Shown one piece after another: positions 1-9,424 of a stretch of DNA of 21,763 nt. The DNA is from Pleurotus djamor (Eukaryota > Basidiomycota > Agaricomycetes > Agaricales > Pleurotaceae). Positions within the stretch are counted from its first letter, which is position 1. The number at the start of each line of letters is the position of its first letter. The notes under the pieces are model-generated. The model searched no databases, was not told the DNA's origin, and saw only the letters and a list, made by a program, of their open reading frames with translations. Where the stretch lies: assembly GCA_029747585.1 (NCBI GenBank), contig JAPEVF010000758.1, forward strand, positions 1 through 21,763, in the 5' to 3' direction. A program made the position numbers and the translations under genes.

Positions 1-3000
1 TCCACTCATTACTAAGTTGCTTGAAGGCCATCCATATAAATCTCCTTTCACAACTTGTACAATATTTGGAAATTTGTCTTTATATTGAATTCCTATCAGG
101 CTATTTGATGGACACCAGATCAGGCATGAAACATATACATGTGGCATGCTTTGTGATATGGGCCTTGCAAAACATTGCATAAATTTCACAATTTCACCCA
201 TCCATTCATATATGTTCTGATTTATCCCTACCCCTTTGAGACTAAGCATGCTCAATTCCATGCTGTGTAGGCTTAGGCTCATCTCTCTTACATTCTTAGT
301 CAAGCTTACAACCTCCACCCATTCCAATAATTTTGTTTTAGCCCATTCTCCAATAATTGACCCCAGGCTGACCATATTCTTTGACTTTGTCAGATGGTAG
401 GGCCAGTATCTACATGAATATTGCAGCTCCTGACTGATGAACCTGTGAATCCTTTCATCCAAGTCTTCAATATCATCATTGGCCAAATATGATGACTCAA
501 TGCCACAAATATTGAACTTCAGTTGCTGTCTCATGCAACTAAAGCAAGCATTTGCCAAAATTACATGATAATCCTCTAATTTCAATCCAAGATGGTATCT
601 TTTGCTCTGGGATTTATCCAGAAGAAAGTCACGGAATGATGTATGCAATGGAAATACTAGTGCGTTCAATGTATTAACATTGCTTAGCAGTGATCCCATA
701 TTTGGAAGAATGGCATCAATAGCATCAGATCCTATAGCATTGGATACCAGACCACCCAGCAGGGACTTTAAGACAGATTGTGATACAGGGGTAGCAGCAG
801 TAATTATGCTTCCAATAACTATGCGGAAATTTGGCAGTGCCTCATCATCAAGATTCAAGTTATCAAGTACTTGAATATACAAGTCTGCTAGAAGGTTAGC
901 AGATGGACTAAGAAGCTTTGTAATAACTTTGCTTATTCCCAGCCCCCTTGGGTGTAATAATTGGTCACTTGCAACAAAAGCCCATTGAAATAAACCCTCA
1001 GCTTTTTTAGCAAGTTGGGTTAAAACAGTATTGTCCAAGTTGGTTTTCTCTAAATGATACCCTAAGTAGTGGCTAAGATCCTCAGGGCTAGCTGGGTCAA
1101 GCACAAAAGCCAATGTATTCTTAAAGGAGTCCAGAATTTCATTTTCAGGACGAGTAGTAATAAAGACTTGAAAGCCTTTAGGCAAGCTAAGCTGACCTCC
1201 AAGAAATGCATGCAATGGATGCCTTGGATTTTCATCCACACATTCATCTAGACCATCAATCACAATAAGCAGAGGGCCAGCAATCTCAACCTTAGTCAGA
1301 GGCTCATGAATTAAAAGCCTAAACAAAGTTTCATAGTCGTGTGTTCCTTTCCAAATAGATGTAGCTTGCATAGCTTGGCCAAGGGCAGATGCATATGCAG
1401 GGCTCAAATGGGCCAAATCCTTTGCAATTGTATGAAGCAAGCGGTATGCTTCACGGTCCTTTGTATCACCCCGCTTAAACACAAAGGAAGAGCATAGAAG
1501 TCCCATCTTTTCATACTTAGATGCAATTTCATATGCAATGGCAGACTTGCCTCTTCCTGCTTGGCCAGATAGCACAAGCATCTGAGTTGAAGAGGGGTCT
1601 AAGAACCATTTATGAATATTCTGTAGTATATCTTGGCGAGTCCCAGGCAAGAATCCCTTAGAAGAGTGGTGCCGAGCATTAGTTGGGTAGTGAAGTTGAT
1701 TTAATGTAGCATTGATATCTGTTGCATATATGTTCACTTATGTCTGCAGTATAAGGACTTTGACAATAAGATACTTACTGAGTTTGTCAAGATTTGAAAC
1801 TATTCCTTTAACTTGGTCCAAAAGAATGAAAGCAGTTTCTTGAATACTAATAGTAGTATGGCTTAGAAAAGCTGCCTGCAGCTGGACAAGTTTAGTCTCA
1901 TACTCATTGACCTTGGCATCAATATTATCCAGCAAATTCAGAAAGAGACGCTTTACTATAGCAATATCAAAGTTAAGCAAAAGTATACTCCATTCTGTTT
2001 TAACTTACTGAAAGATTTGTCAGAAGTGTAGTTGGAGATAAAGCAACCACATTGGGTGATCAACTTGAATAATGCTTGGAGCTTCTCTCCTTGGCTCTTT
2101 TGCCCTGCATGTTCAGTCTTCAGGTGAGCCTCAAGACAAAACTCAAGTGTTTCTGCAATTTTGGTCTGAAGCCTAACAATGGATTCATCAAAGGCATCCT
2201 GGCGGACAATAGTCTTAAAGTCACCAGATCAACATGCAACCAGGGAAATGTAAAGGAAAAGAAAGAATTTACCTTAGGTATTATGGAAAAGACTGTCCAA
2301 GCAATCTTGATGTAAGGATGAATCTGAAACAAGATATGTTACTAGATTGAACATTGGAGGCATGTAGACAGCATACTTCAGAGAATTGATCAACAGCATC
2401 TATGAAAAGCTGGGTTTTCTTTATTATTTCTTTGAGAATAGGACCCCAGTCTTCAGAGGCACTTTCAACACCATCAGGAAGAGCATTTGCTTGCTCACTA
2501 CCAGCAACCAGTCGCCCTGACACCTGGTGCATGGTAGCAAGTGATATGTCTGCATTACCCACAGCCTCCTGGGCAGCCAAAACAGGTGATATAGTCTGAG
2601 TTTGCTATAAAACCCCTCCTTTATCAGTAATGAACAGATAGAAACAAGCAATCAGATACCTGTACAGGAGTACCAGCTGTATCAACCCCAGCTATGTTAG
2701 CAGTAGCAGATTCAAGGGTTGACTGTAAGGAAAAGGAGCCAAGTTAGCACAGTGATATCACTAACAGCTCTAACTTTGGTTACCTCTGATGCAGCTTCAG
2801 TCACAGTCTCAGGTGCACTGAGAGGCACAAAAGAAGCCCTCAGTGTGATAGAGAGTGACTTGGATGCATTGTCTTGAAGAGGCAGGGTGATCTCAGTTGA
2901 GCCTAAGAGTTGGACAGTTGTGGAGTTGAATAAAGAGGGAGGCTTAGTGCACAAACCATGGATGCTAATCTCCTGGACAGGCAGAAAGAATTGAGTGATG

Positions 3001-3487
3001 ACCTTGTTCTTATGCCAAGTCCGCTTCTTCTTAAAAGTGAGGGTTAATTGATGTGATTGAAGAGGATGTCTAGCAATGATGTGTAAGTCAATGTCAGCAT
3101 GATAGAACAGAATTGAGATGTGGAATGTGAGACAAACATTCCAGAAACCAGCTTATTGAATACTGCAGTGCCACCCTCAACTTTGGAGAGAGGACCCTTG
3201 AATTTCTTTGTGCCATCTGCTGTGATGGAAATGTAGACAGGGTGTTTGGTATGTTCTTGTGCAATATTCTCAACCTTGATAACTGTAGAGAGGATAGTCA
3301 AGGCTCTGAGAGTAGTTAACCAGAGGTACAAAAAGCGCACGCAAGAGTTGGATTTCTCCAGGGGCAGAAGTCAATGCAGCTATAAATGGTGGCACACTAG
3401 AAGAGGATTGCCTCAGAATGAATATGCTGATCATGGTGATCTCAAGACAAACAGGCTGTTTTGGACTTGATTGCTTGTTTTAGACAT
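1..3487 (-). CDS. C2-NACHT STAND (NLR-like) receptor, 3' end beyond window
   Basis: I see nine exons: 3453-3487, 3138-3305, 2784-3069, 2660-2722, 2377-2604, 2273-2323, 2009-2213, 1779-1955 and 1-1718. Every phase fits, giving 977 codons with no stop. The N-terminal ~150 residues look like a C2 beta sandwich (strands around ALTILSTVIKVENI and SHQLTLTFKKKR). A helical linker follows, then GFLPGTRQDIL about residue 426. Walker A is GQAGRGKS (~456-463) and Walker B is LLIVIDGLDE (~554-563), both intact. After the NACHT domain a helical region ends in a linker with GWPSSNLVMSG at the window edge. In fungal NACHT-WD40 proteins such a linker directly precedes the first WD40 repeat, so a beta propeller is expected further left (inference). 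Known role of the class: nucleotide-switch receptors in fungal heterokaryon and non-self recognition. Exon 1 and the 147-nt first intron are the weak part of the model; the other introns are 53-68 nt. Base composition is more AT-rich than the neighbours. Confidence 0.88.
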
Positions 3488-3986
3488 TGTGGGTTTGGTG
3501 CTTGGTACAGATTGAACAACAATGGCAAGATGATTGTGCTATGTGTTGGTGGGAACAAAGAGGATTGACTGCAACAGACGCGCATGTGATTATCCAACTT
3601 CACTAAACTCCCACCCTCCCCCCTCTGTCAAGATGCTTGATCGGACAGTCCTCATTTGTGATTCACAGCAATGCCACGGTGAGCAATTGACATTAACATT
3701 GCATTTACTATGAACAACTCTACCAACTACTTGATACCATCCCTTTGCTACCTGTTCATTGTACATCATCAGCCAGCAGTGAATCTGCGGGAGTTATCCT
3801 CACCCTCGGGTTGGACGGACCGTGACATTTGACAGTCTGCCAGTCTGCCCATGTCCACCCACCACATTTACTCACAGCCAATACTTACCTAGATAGTCAC
3901 CTGGAGGAACCCNTCAGCCTAGAAACAGCACTGTCATCAGCGGATCCAAAGCACAAATGTCAACCCACACATACCTATACGCACAG
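3488..3986. other. Upstream region of the NLR gene, no gene seen
   Basis: This is the interval between the ATG of the NACHT gene and the 3' end of the next minus-strand model. It should hold the NACHT gene promoter. I found no convincing open frame, repeat or RNA gene. There is a pyrimidine-rich run near 3610-3625 and an undetermined base at 3913. Confidence 0.5.
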
Positions 3987-4571
3987 CTAAGAGAAACCAT
4001 AGATTGAAGGCAGAAGAAGGTCAGCGGCACGAAGACCGCGACGCGCGAGCGGAGAGATCCAAGTGGGATGAGTAATTGCGATGCAAATTGTTCTTAGGTA
4101 GACCTAATAAATGAGGTTCCACAAATGACCATACAACAGTGGGGGAACTTACAATAGAGGTGCGGCACATGGACGTTGGCTTCGCATTGGGAGTTGAGCA
4201 AGCGTCGTCGTGGTCTTGCATTGTCTTGAGGCCGCGCGAGGTGCAGTCAACATTGAAGATCAGCAGACATGTTGCTGGTAAGGAATACTTATGACGTCGT
4301 GAGCAGCAAACCTGGATGAAACGTCAGTAAATAGAATGCACAACGAAACGGGAAACGCACCGAGAACCCTCGAATACAATGCGCGACATTATCCTCCACC
4401 GCGGCATATGTCTTGAACATGATTGAGGATGTTGGAAACAAGGAGAGAGTGTGCGTGTGATGGGTGGGGATGGGCTTGGGAAGGTAAGCATGGGCACTGA
4501 GAGGAACAGATCAACATTGCGTGAAGCCGCAGAGTAAACCAAGGTACTTACCACAGTCCTCTCACTCGCAT
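3987..4571 (-). CDS. Hypothetical protein, four-exon model (143 aa)
   Basis: I do not recognise this protein. Joining exons 4552-4571, 4361-4496, 4153-4311 and 3987-4103 gives 144 codons including a final TAG, with every phase consistent. The three introns (55, 49 and 49 nt) begin GTAAGT, GTGCGT and GTAAGT. The second has a textbook TTTACTGAC branch site before CATCCAG. The protein has a His/Pro/Thr-rich start, an internal Met in IMFKTYAAVEDN that could be an alternative start, a Cys/Arg-rich middle (VCCSRRHKY) and a moderately hydrophobic C-terminal third (VYLRTICIAI). No signal peptide or catalytic motif is evident. The ATG lies 33 bp from the palindromic repeat array, which therefore sits in its promoter or 5' leader. 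About 140 open codons across three good introns is unlikely by chance, but there is no homology support. Confidence 0.5.
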
Positions 4572-4603
4572 CGTCCACCTGTTATCATAGAACAAAGCCA
4601 CCC

Positions 4604-5196
4604 GGCTCCACGACGCTTAAGCACCGTGAATATGGGTAGCCCCATCCTACGATATCCTCACCAACCAGCAGCCAACTCCGGCTCTACAACGCTTCAGCAC
4701 TGTAGATATGGATCGGCTGCACCACGAAGCCCAGGTAATACACGGCTCTACGACGCTTCAGCACCGTAGATATGTGTATACCCAAGCCTCGACGATGAAC
4801 CGCAACGACTCGCTCGGCTCTACGACGCTTAAGCACCGTAAATGTGAGGGAGCCGCCACGATCCACCGTTCCACCATCCCACGAACCACAACGACCCACC
4901 AGGCTCTACGACGCTTAAGCACCGTAGATATAGGTAAGGTGTCATGATCCTACTCACAACGAGCCGTACTCAAGGCTCTACGACGCTTAAGCACCGTAGA
5001 TTAAACCGAGATGGCTCGCTGGACAAACGAAAATCATCCCCAAAACACAAGAAACCCATAATCCCCANCGATGATCGACGGGACAAAACATGGAGAATCC
5101 GGCTCTACGACGCTTAAGCACCGTAGATATGGAAGCCCATGGCCATCGATGTACGCGATGATGCACAGCTCTACGACGCTTGAGCACCGTAGATGT
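4604..5196. repeat. Array of eight 30-nt interrupted palindromes with unrelated spacers
   Basis: Copies lie at 4604-4633, 4680-4709, 4744-4773, 4816-4845, 4902-4931, 4974-5003, 5101-5130 and 5167-5196, all in the same orientation. Spacers are 46, 34, 42, 56, 42, 97 and 36 nt and look unrelated. Each unit starts GGCT and has 6-nt arms, TCTACG and CGTAGA, which are reverse complements. Between the arms are AC, the core GCTTAAGC, and AC. It can fold as a 6-bp stem, a 2x2 internal loop, two G-C pairs and a TTAA loop. Copies 2 and 3 have TTCA and copy 8 has TTGA in the loop. Copies 1 and 2 have paired arm changes that keep pairing; copies 1 and 4 each have one mismatch in the stem. I saw no further copies elsewhere in the window. 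It may be a multi-site binding region for a dimeric factor, a series of RNA hairpins, or a spaced minisatellite. Confidence 0.93.
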
Positions 5197-5502
5197 AGGC
5201 ATGAGGGAAAGGAAAGCTGGGGGCGATGGGAAGATTTCGGGATGGTTGGAGGCAAAACAAGGACAAGCAGTGCCTTGAGGTGAGGGGATGCGAATTTACC
5301 GCCAGAATAGCTATGCGGTGATTGGAGGGATGTCGAAGCGTGGGTTTCGCGTGTATTGAACGGTCCGTCTTTAAAATTGCTATAATAGCTACATCGAGAC
5401 TTGAGGGAACGTCGAAGGGAGACCTATCCACTGCCCTATCATCGTACAGCCCCACACATTGCAGCCGCCGTTGTCGTTGAGCCGGCAAGTTCGAGGACTG
5501 TC
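5197..5502. other. Spacer right of the repeat array
   Basis: No further repeat copies and no convincing exon. Open frames here are short and overlap on both strands. Confidence 0.4.
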
Positions 5503-5888
5503 CTAGGCAAGTCGTGCGCCTGTTGGTTCTTGCGTTAGCTGATTGACACCTAATTCTGTCTTCGAAGTGGGTTTGTCCGTGATTGTTGCGTGCTTCGAGG
5601 TGTAATCATGACTTCGACTGACATAGGTTTGATTATTTGGACGTCCTCTCGGTCGTGCGAGACCTGCAGCAGATAAACATATAGGAGGCTTCGAACCTTA
5701 GGTAGAGAGCAAGACGTACCTGTATAACCCTCCTTGGTTCCGACGATCTTGGAATATTTAACCGTGATTCGTGCTTGAGTCGTTCCACCTTGAACGATAG
5801 TCGAGGGTTGGAGTAGTTGGGAGAGTTGGCGACGTCTTCGTCTTGATTGTGCGCGTGCATCATACCTGCCCGTCCAGAGCAGCGTCAC
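5503..5888 (-). CDS. Candidate two-exon small protein with AT-hook-like motif
   Basis: A strong intron at 5664-5719 (GTACGT...CTGCAG, 56 nt) joins 5720-5888 to 5503-5663. The joined frame has 109 codons plus TAG. It is Arg-rich near the N-terminus, and the splice creates the segment GLARPRGRPNNQ, whose RPRGRP core matches the AT-hook motif for minor-groove DNA binding. A second frame, starting at 5863 and ending at 5550, is also open through the same intron (85 aa), so the frame is not decided. No homologue is recognised. The intron is better supported than either protein. Confidence 0.27.
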
Positions 5889-7145
5889 CAGAGCTTGGTA
5901 CAGCAGGTATTTAGGAAGTTAGATTGTCGCCCGTTGACCTGTAGCACGAGCACGTTCAGAGACGCAGCAGATGGAAGGAATCCAAAAAATGTACCCATTA
6001 CAACGACCACCCCCATACGAACCTCACGTTCCGCTTTGGAGTCGAAGCCAGGGCACAGGGCATTCGAGGATACTCTTCCCCTCATTGAACCAGTGCTCGA
6101 CGGTGAAAACTTGAGGCTACACAGTAACCGCGTCCTTGTCACGTTCGAGTGTTCGCTGGTTACTTCATCGAACGCTCTGGTTATTTCATTCCATGATGGC
6201 TCAGGGATTTGATTGGCATTCGAAGTCGAAGTGTTGACTGCGACGGATGGTTGGCATTGGGTACGTTGCTGTCGGGGATGGTAAGAAAGAAGTGACAGAG
6301 AGTGAAAGTCAGAGAGAGAGATATACCTTGAACAGAAGAGGAAAGTGTTTCTCTTCCTCCGTCCCTTCTTTCTCCGTCGTATGGTAGGACCCCCGATAAC
6401 GGTCTTGTTGACTTTACTTGCCGTTCGCCTGTTTCCCATCGACGTAGTCTATCTATGGGGCTCGGTCAGTAATAATCACTCCAGAGAATGATAGACAAAT
6501 CTTACCGTTCGAGAGAAGCGTAGATTTGATGTACCTTTGACAGTCAAACCCTTCTTCATGGCATCAACCCTCGTCTTCCCAGTGTAAACGATGCTGCCTA
6601 GCAGCCTGCACGCTCCTCCTGACTATCATTGGCCATTGTCAAAGTTTTCCGGCGAAACGTCTTCGCGGTTCACTTGCATGAGGGTAGGTATGTTGAGCGC
6701 AACAGGTAGGCCGAGGTAGGTTCTGACTGAAGTCTGAGAGGTTGCATGGCAGAGTTTGAGAGGAAATGTAAAAGCTCACCTTGATACCTTCAGATAATAT
6801 GGGTTCAACGAATTTGTAGCTATCGACACCTTTATACGGATAGTCCACTGCGTTGAAGACGACTGGTAGAGGCTACGTCGCTTTCAAGTCCTGCCAGACG
6901 ATTCAGTAAAACAGAGGGTATAATGGAACTCGGAACACGTACGGGAATCAAAGACAGTGAGACTAGATGTCCCGGCATACGAAACACGATTGAAACGCGA
7001 CAGTCAAACTTTAACACATTGGTTGAGAGTGAATCCAGTTGGTATCAAGGAGAAAAGCACGGCTTACCTCCGAGAATCCTCGAAATCAAGGAACGTAAAA
7101 GCCAATCGATCTGAAACTCGTCACCCAAAGTCCCCTCATCCTCAA
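5889..7145 (-). other. Splice-signal-rich stretch on the minus strand, gene structure unresolved
   Basis: Good intron-like elements read on the minus strand: one of 58 nt (GTATAT...CCGACAG) near 6275-6332; one at about 6466-6505 (GTAAGA...TTACTGAC...CATAG); and 6727-6779 (GTGAGC...CTTCAG, 53 nt). The last joins two coding-like pieces: residues such as VFNAVDYPYKGVDSYKF before it and SEPTSAYLLRSTY after it, with a TGA at 6670-6672. No single frame links all these introns. It may be one multi-exon gene I cannot resolve, or decayed copies. Confidence 0.3.
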
Positions 7146-7860
7146 TGACAGCATTTTCATAGCCATCAGTGTAGACACTGAGGTCTTCTTCGCCCTTTTG
7201 TACTCTGGTGCGTCAAGTTCTTCCCATCGTATCCATAGAGGTCTAGTCCTAAATTTCGCGCAGGATTTCAGCGAGGCGGCTATTTGAGAAAAAAAATTAG
7301 TCGTTTCGTGTCCCAAAGAAGGGTTCAAGGTATCCGTACCTTTCTAGGGAAATTCCATGTCGTTGGAGTCGTTTTGGAAGAGGGTGGATCGCGTTCGAAT
7401 TCTGCGAAATGAGTCAGTGCAACGAATAGCAGAGATTGCAAGCAAAAGACACACCAACCCCGAAAAACACGACAAAAGATGTCATGAAGTCCAAAACGCG
7501 TCCTAAACGCGTCACTGAAGCTGGCTGTACTGCGGGAAGGTCAGGTTCCAACTAAATCGAAGCAAACGACGCGACATACCTCCCAGAACGCGTCAAACCA
7601 AGCCTAAAGGCAGGCCATGAAGGCTAGCCATTAGCCAACTCGATACCCATACCCAATTCTCCCAAACTCGTAGGCGTCGAGCTCAGGGGTGATGTCTTCG
7701 TCGAGAGCAATGTGTTCTTGTGCGTCGAGCCTTTCCCATCGTGTCCATAGTAGAGACCTTGTCTCCGGTTTCGAGACGGCACTTTGAGATCGCGCTATTC
7801 GAGAAGGATTAGATGTTGTATACTCCAAAAAGGGTGCAAAGTCTCACCTGTGATTACGCT
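7146..7860 (-). repeat. Diverged direct duplication containing an intron and exon
   Basis: Copy A (about 7690-7860) and copy B (about 7150-7345) share order and sequence. An intron ending AATAG (7795-7847 in A, 7280-7339 in B) is followed by an exon holding near-identical words around 7732-7758 and 7221-7244 (TTCCCATCGT.TCCATAG on the plus strand). In copy A the frame from 7794 downward is open for about 55 codons (includes VPSRNRRQGLYYGHDGK) to a TAG. The aligned copy B reads PARN...LYGYDGKNLTH but has an in-frame TGA near its start. Copy A may be a last exon and copy B a decayed paralogue. The product is unknown. Confidence 0.45.
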
Positions 7861-7973
7861 GGAAAGGACGCGCGAAAGGAAGATGGCGGTGTAGGTAAGC
7901 TTCGTTGGACGATTTGGACGGAGGTCATGGTGGGAGGAAGGAAGATATGGGAAAGCAAACAAACGTCAACTTG

Positions 7974-8621
7974 ACTTGTCGATTCACGATCATCATCCCA
8001 TCCACCGACGGTGTCTGGTAGATTCACCAACCTTCTAGTCCTCCCCAATCCCACTGGCCAATCCGCCCCGTCTGTTTCGCTACTCATAGCTGTCGTCAAA
8101 CCCGGAACCCCGGAACTCTCATCTCCACCCAGCAACACCACCCATGAACCCAACGCGCCAGCTGAGCAAGACGATGACAAATACCCCTTAGGCCTTGACA
8201 ATAGCTACCCTCCAACGCAATGATCAAGCTCGAAACGCTCTCCGATTGAGGAGTCTCAGCCTGGTACAGGACAGGTTTGTCATTCCTCTGAAAATGACCA
8301 ACTGCGCTCAAGCCCAGCTTGCAGAGAATTTCTCAATTACTCGGGACTTTCCCTAGTGATCATCGGCGCCGACCACATACATCTACTGGAGAATCTCTGC
8401 TCGACTCGGTACTCTGTCACAAAGCGGCCACGGAAGATATCTCACTTGGGGAGACTCCGAAGTCACATTTAATGCTCCATGTTTCAAGACGGCAAGAATT
8501 CGTTTCTGCGAGTAATATGGGAGTATAGGTGCGTTGTGTTCCCCTAGTTGCTCGGCTATCCAACTTACAGAAACCTGCAGAATATCTCCCGAACACACAC
8601 ACGTCTCCTCACCTTTTCTAA
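7974..8621 (+). pseudogene. Candidate spliced coding region broken by one TGA
   Basis: A frame open from about 7974 to 8220 (ending PLGLDNSYPPTQ) meets TGA at 8221-8223, then continues in the same frame. It runs across an intron at 8275-8324 (GTTTGT...TTGCAG), through 66 codons starting RISQLLGTFPSDH, across a second intron at 8523-8570 (GTATAG...CTTACAG), to a TAA at 8619-8621. Apart from that TGA about 180 codons are coherent. The N-terminal part is Ser/Pro-rich with an acidic patch (AEQDDDK). No domain is recognised and no clear ATG starts the frame, so an upstream exon may be missing. The alternative is two unrelated open stretches. Confidence 0.35.
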
Positions 8622-8701
8622 TAATCAGCATATCCTCACATTCCTCTATTCCCTACGTCCATATTCACGGCCACAATCCAGACGCGCTAATAACGACATA
8701 A

Positions 8702-8960
8702 CCTCGCAAGCAGACCTTGAACTCAATACAGGAAGCGAGAAGTTTGATTAGAGGCTTCGACAGGGCCGTCGCACGCAAGTCTCTTATCAGTGTAGAAAAC
8801 CGAAGTGACAAAGCTACAGAAATATCCCTTTACCAGACGGCGTTATATGGTGAGTGTTTCATTCCATTCGATGCCTCTGAGTTACCAACGACGCACAGGA
8901 CCAGCACCAGTTGGACGACCGCCGCCCTTCGCCCTTTTCATCACACTCTCGCGCCTCTAA
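8702..8960 (+). CDS. Candidate exon pair, hypothetical protein
   Basis: A frame open from 8702 runs to a good 49-nt intron at 8850-8898 (GTGAGT...GCACAG). It continues to TAA at 8958-8960. Recognisable stretches are EARSLIRGFDRAVARK before the intron and GPAPVGRPPPFALF across it. There is no ATG in the frame, so the 5' end must be on another exon or the frame is not coding. No homologue is recognised. Confidence 0.27.
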
Positions 8961-9194
8961 CTCCAACCCCCCAAACAAACATCAAGGAAAACGTTGCCTG
9001 CACACGCATAGAAGGAAAAGCGGCTCTCTTGTTGGCAATTGGACAAGTTCGGGAAAAGAGAAGCAAAGTCCAGCGTATGATGCAATGACATGGTAATATT
9101 CAATGTACCACCCTCGTCTTCCTCAACCTTAACCGACCTCACCTTTCTCAGCTCATCTACTCAACGCTACGTAACATCAACCTTCTCCCAAGCC

Positions 9195-9424
9195 ATGTTT
9201 CGATCAACTCTCAGTTATCTTGTATGAGCTCCTTCATCATCCTCTCTCCTCCCTCGCCAAGTGCTAACTACCACTCCTTCCAGTCCTCCCCGATCCCCGA
9301 TGTCATTAACTCAATTCGGCTTGAATCCCACGACGAAAGGGGACAGAAAGACAGAAATGCTACTTTGCCTTTTACACGCCCCACCGACGAGGACCACCAG
9401 TATACCCAATACGAAACCCATTAG
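9195..9424 (+). CDS. Candidate two-exon small protein, possibly frameshifted
   Basis: ATG at 9195, exon 1 to 9221, intron 9222-9283 (GTATGA, CTAAC branch site, TTCCAG; 62 nt), exon 2 to TAG at 9422-9424; 55 aa in one frame. The intron signals are among the best in the window. The C-terminus is polar (DERGQKDRN, TDEDHQYTQYETH). Immediately downstream another frame, with no stop from 9326 to 9618, looks equally coding (PLDPAEPIEPISPTELFEP). A 1-nt frameshift near 9415 or a missed splice could join them. No family is recognised. Confidence 0.3.

Noticed and set aside
4604..5196. CRISPR array
   Set aside because: Repeat and spacer layout is similar, but spacers vary from 34 to 97 nt, repeats are degenerate, no cas-like gene is present and the genome is eukaryotic.
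4604..5196. Repeat unit as a coding peptide on the minus strand (STVLKRRRA)
   Set aside because: The variable loop base falls on a leucine wobble position, which is suggestive. However, unit spacings of 76, 64, 86 and 127 are not multiples of three and stops separate the units, so no single protein contains them.
5885..6439. 184-codon minus-strand open frame
   Set aside because: It reads straight through a well-formed 58-nt intron (GTATAT...CCGACAG), and removing the intron breaks the frame. The overlapping plus-strand frame is equally long-lived, so I do not call it a gene.
8221..8223. Recoded TGA (selenocysteine or programmed readthrough)
   Set aside because: No recoding structure is visible, and selenoprotein machinery is absent from most fungi. 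A stop mutation or gene-model error is simpler.
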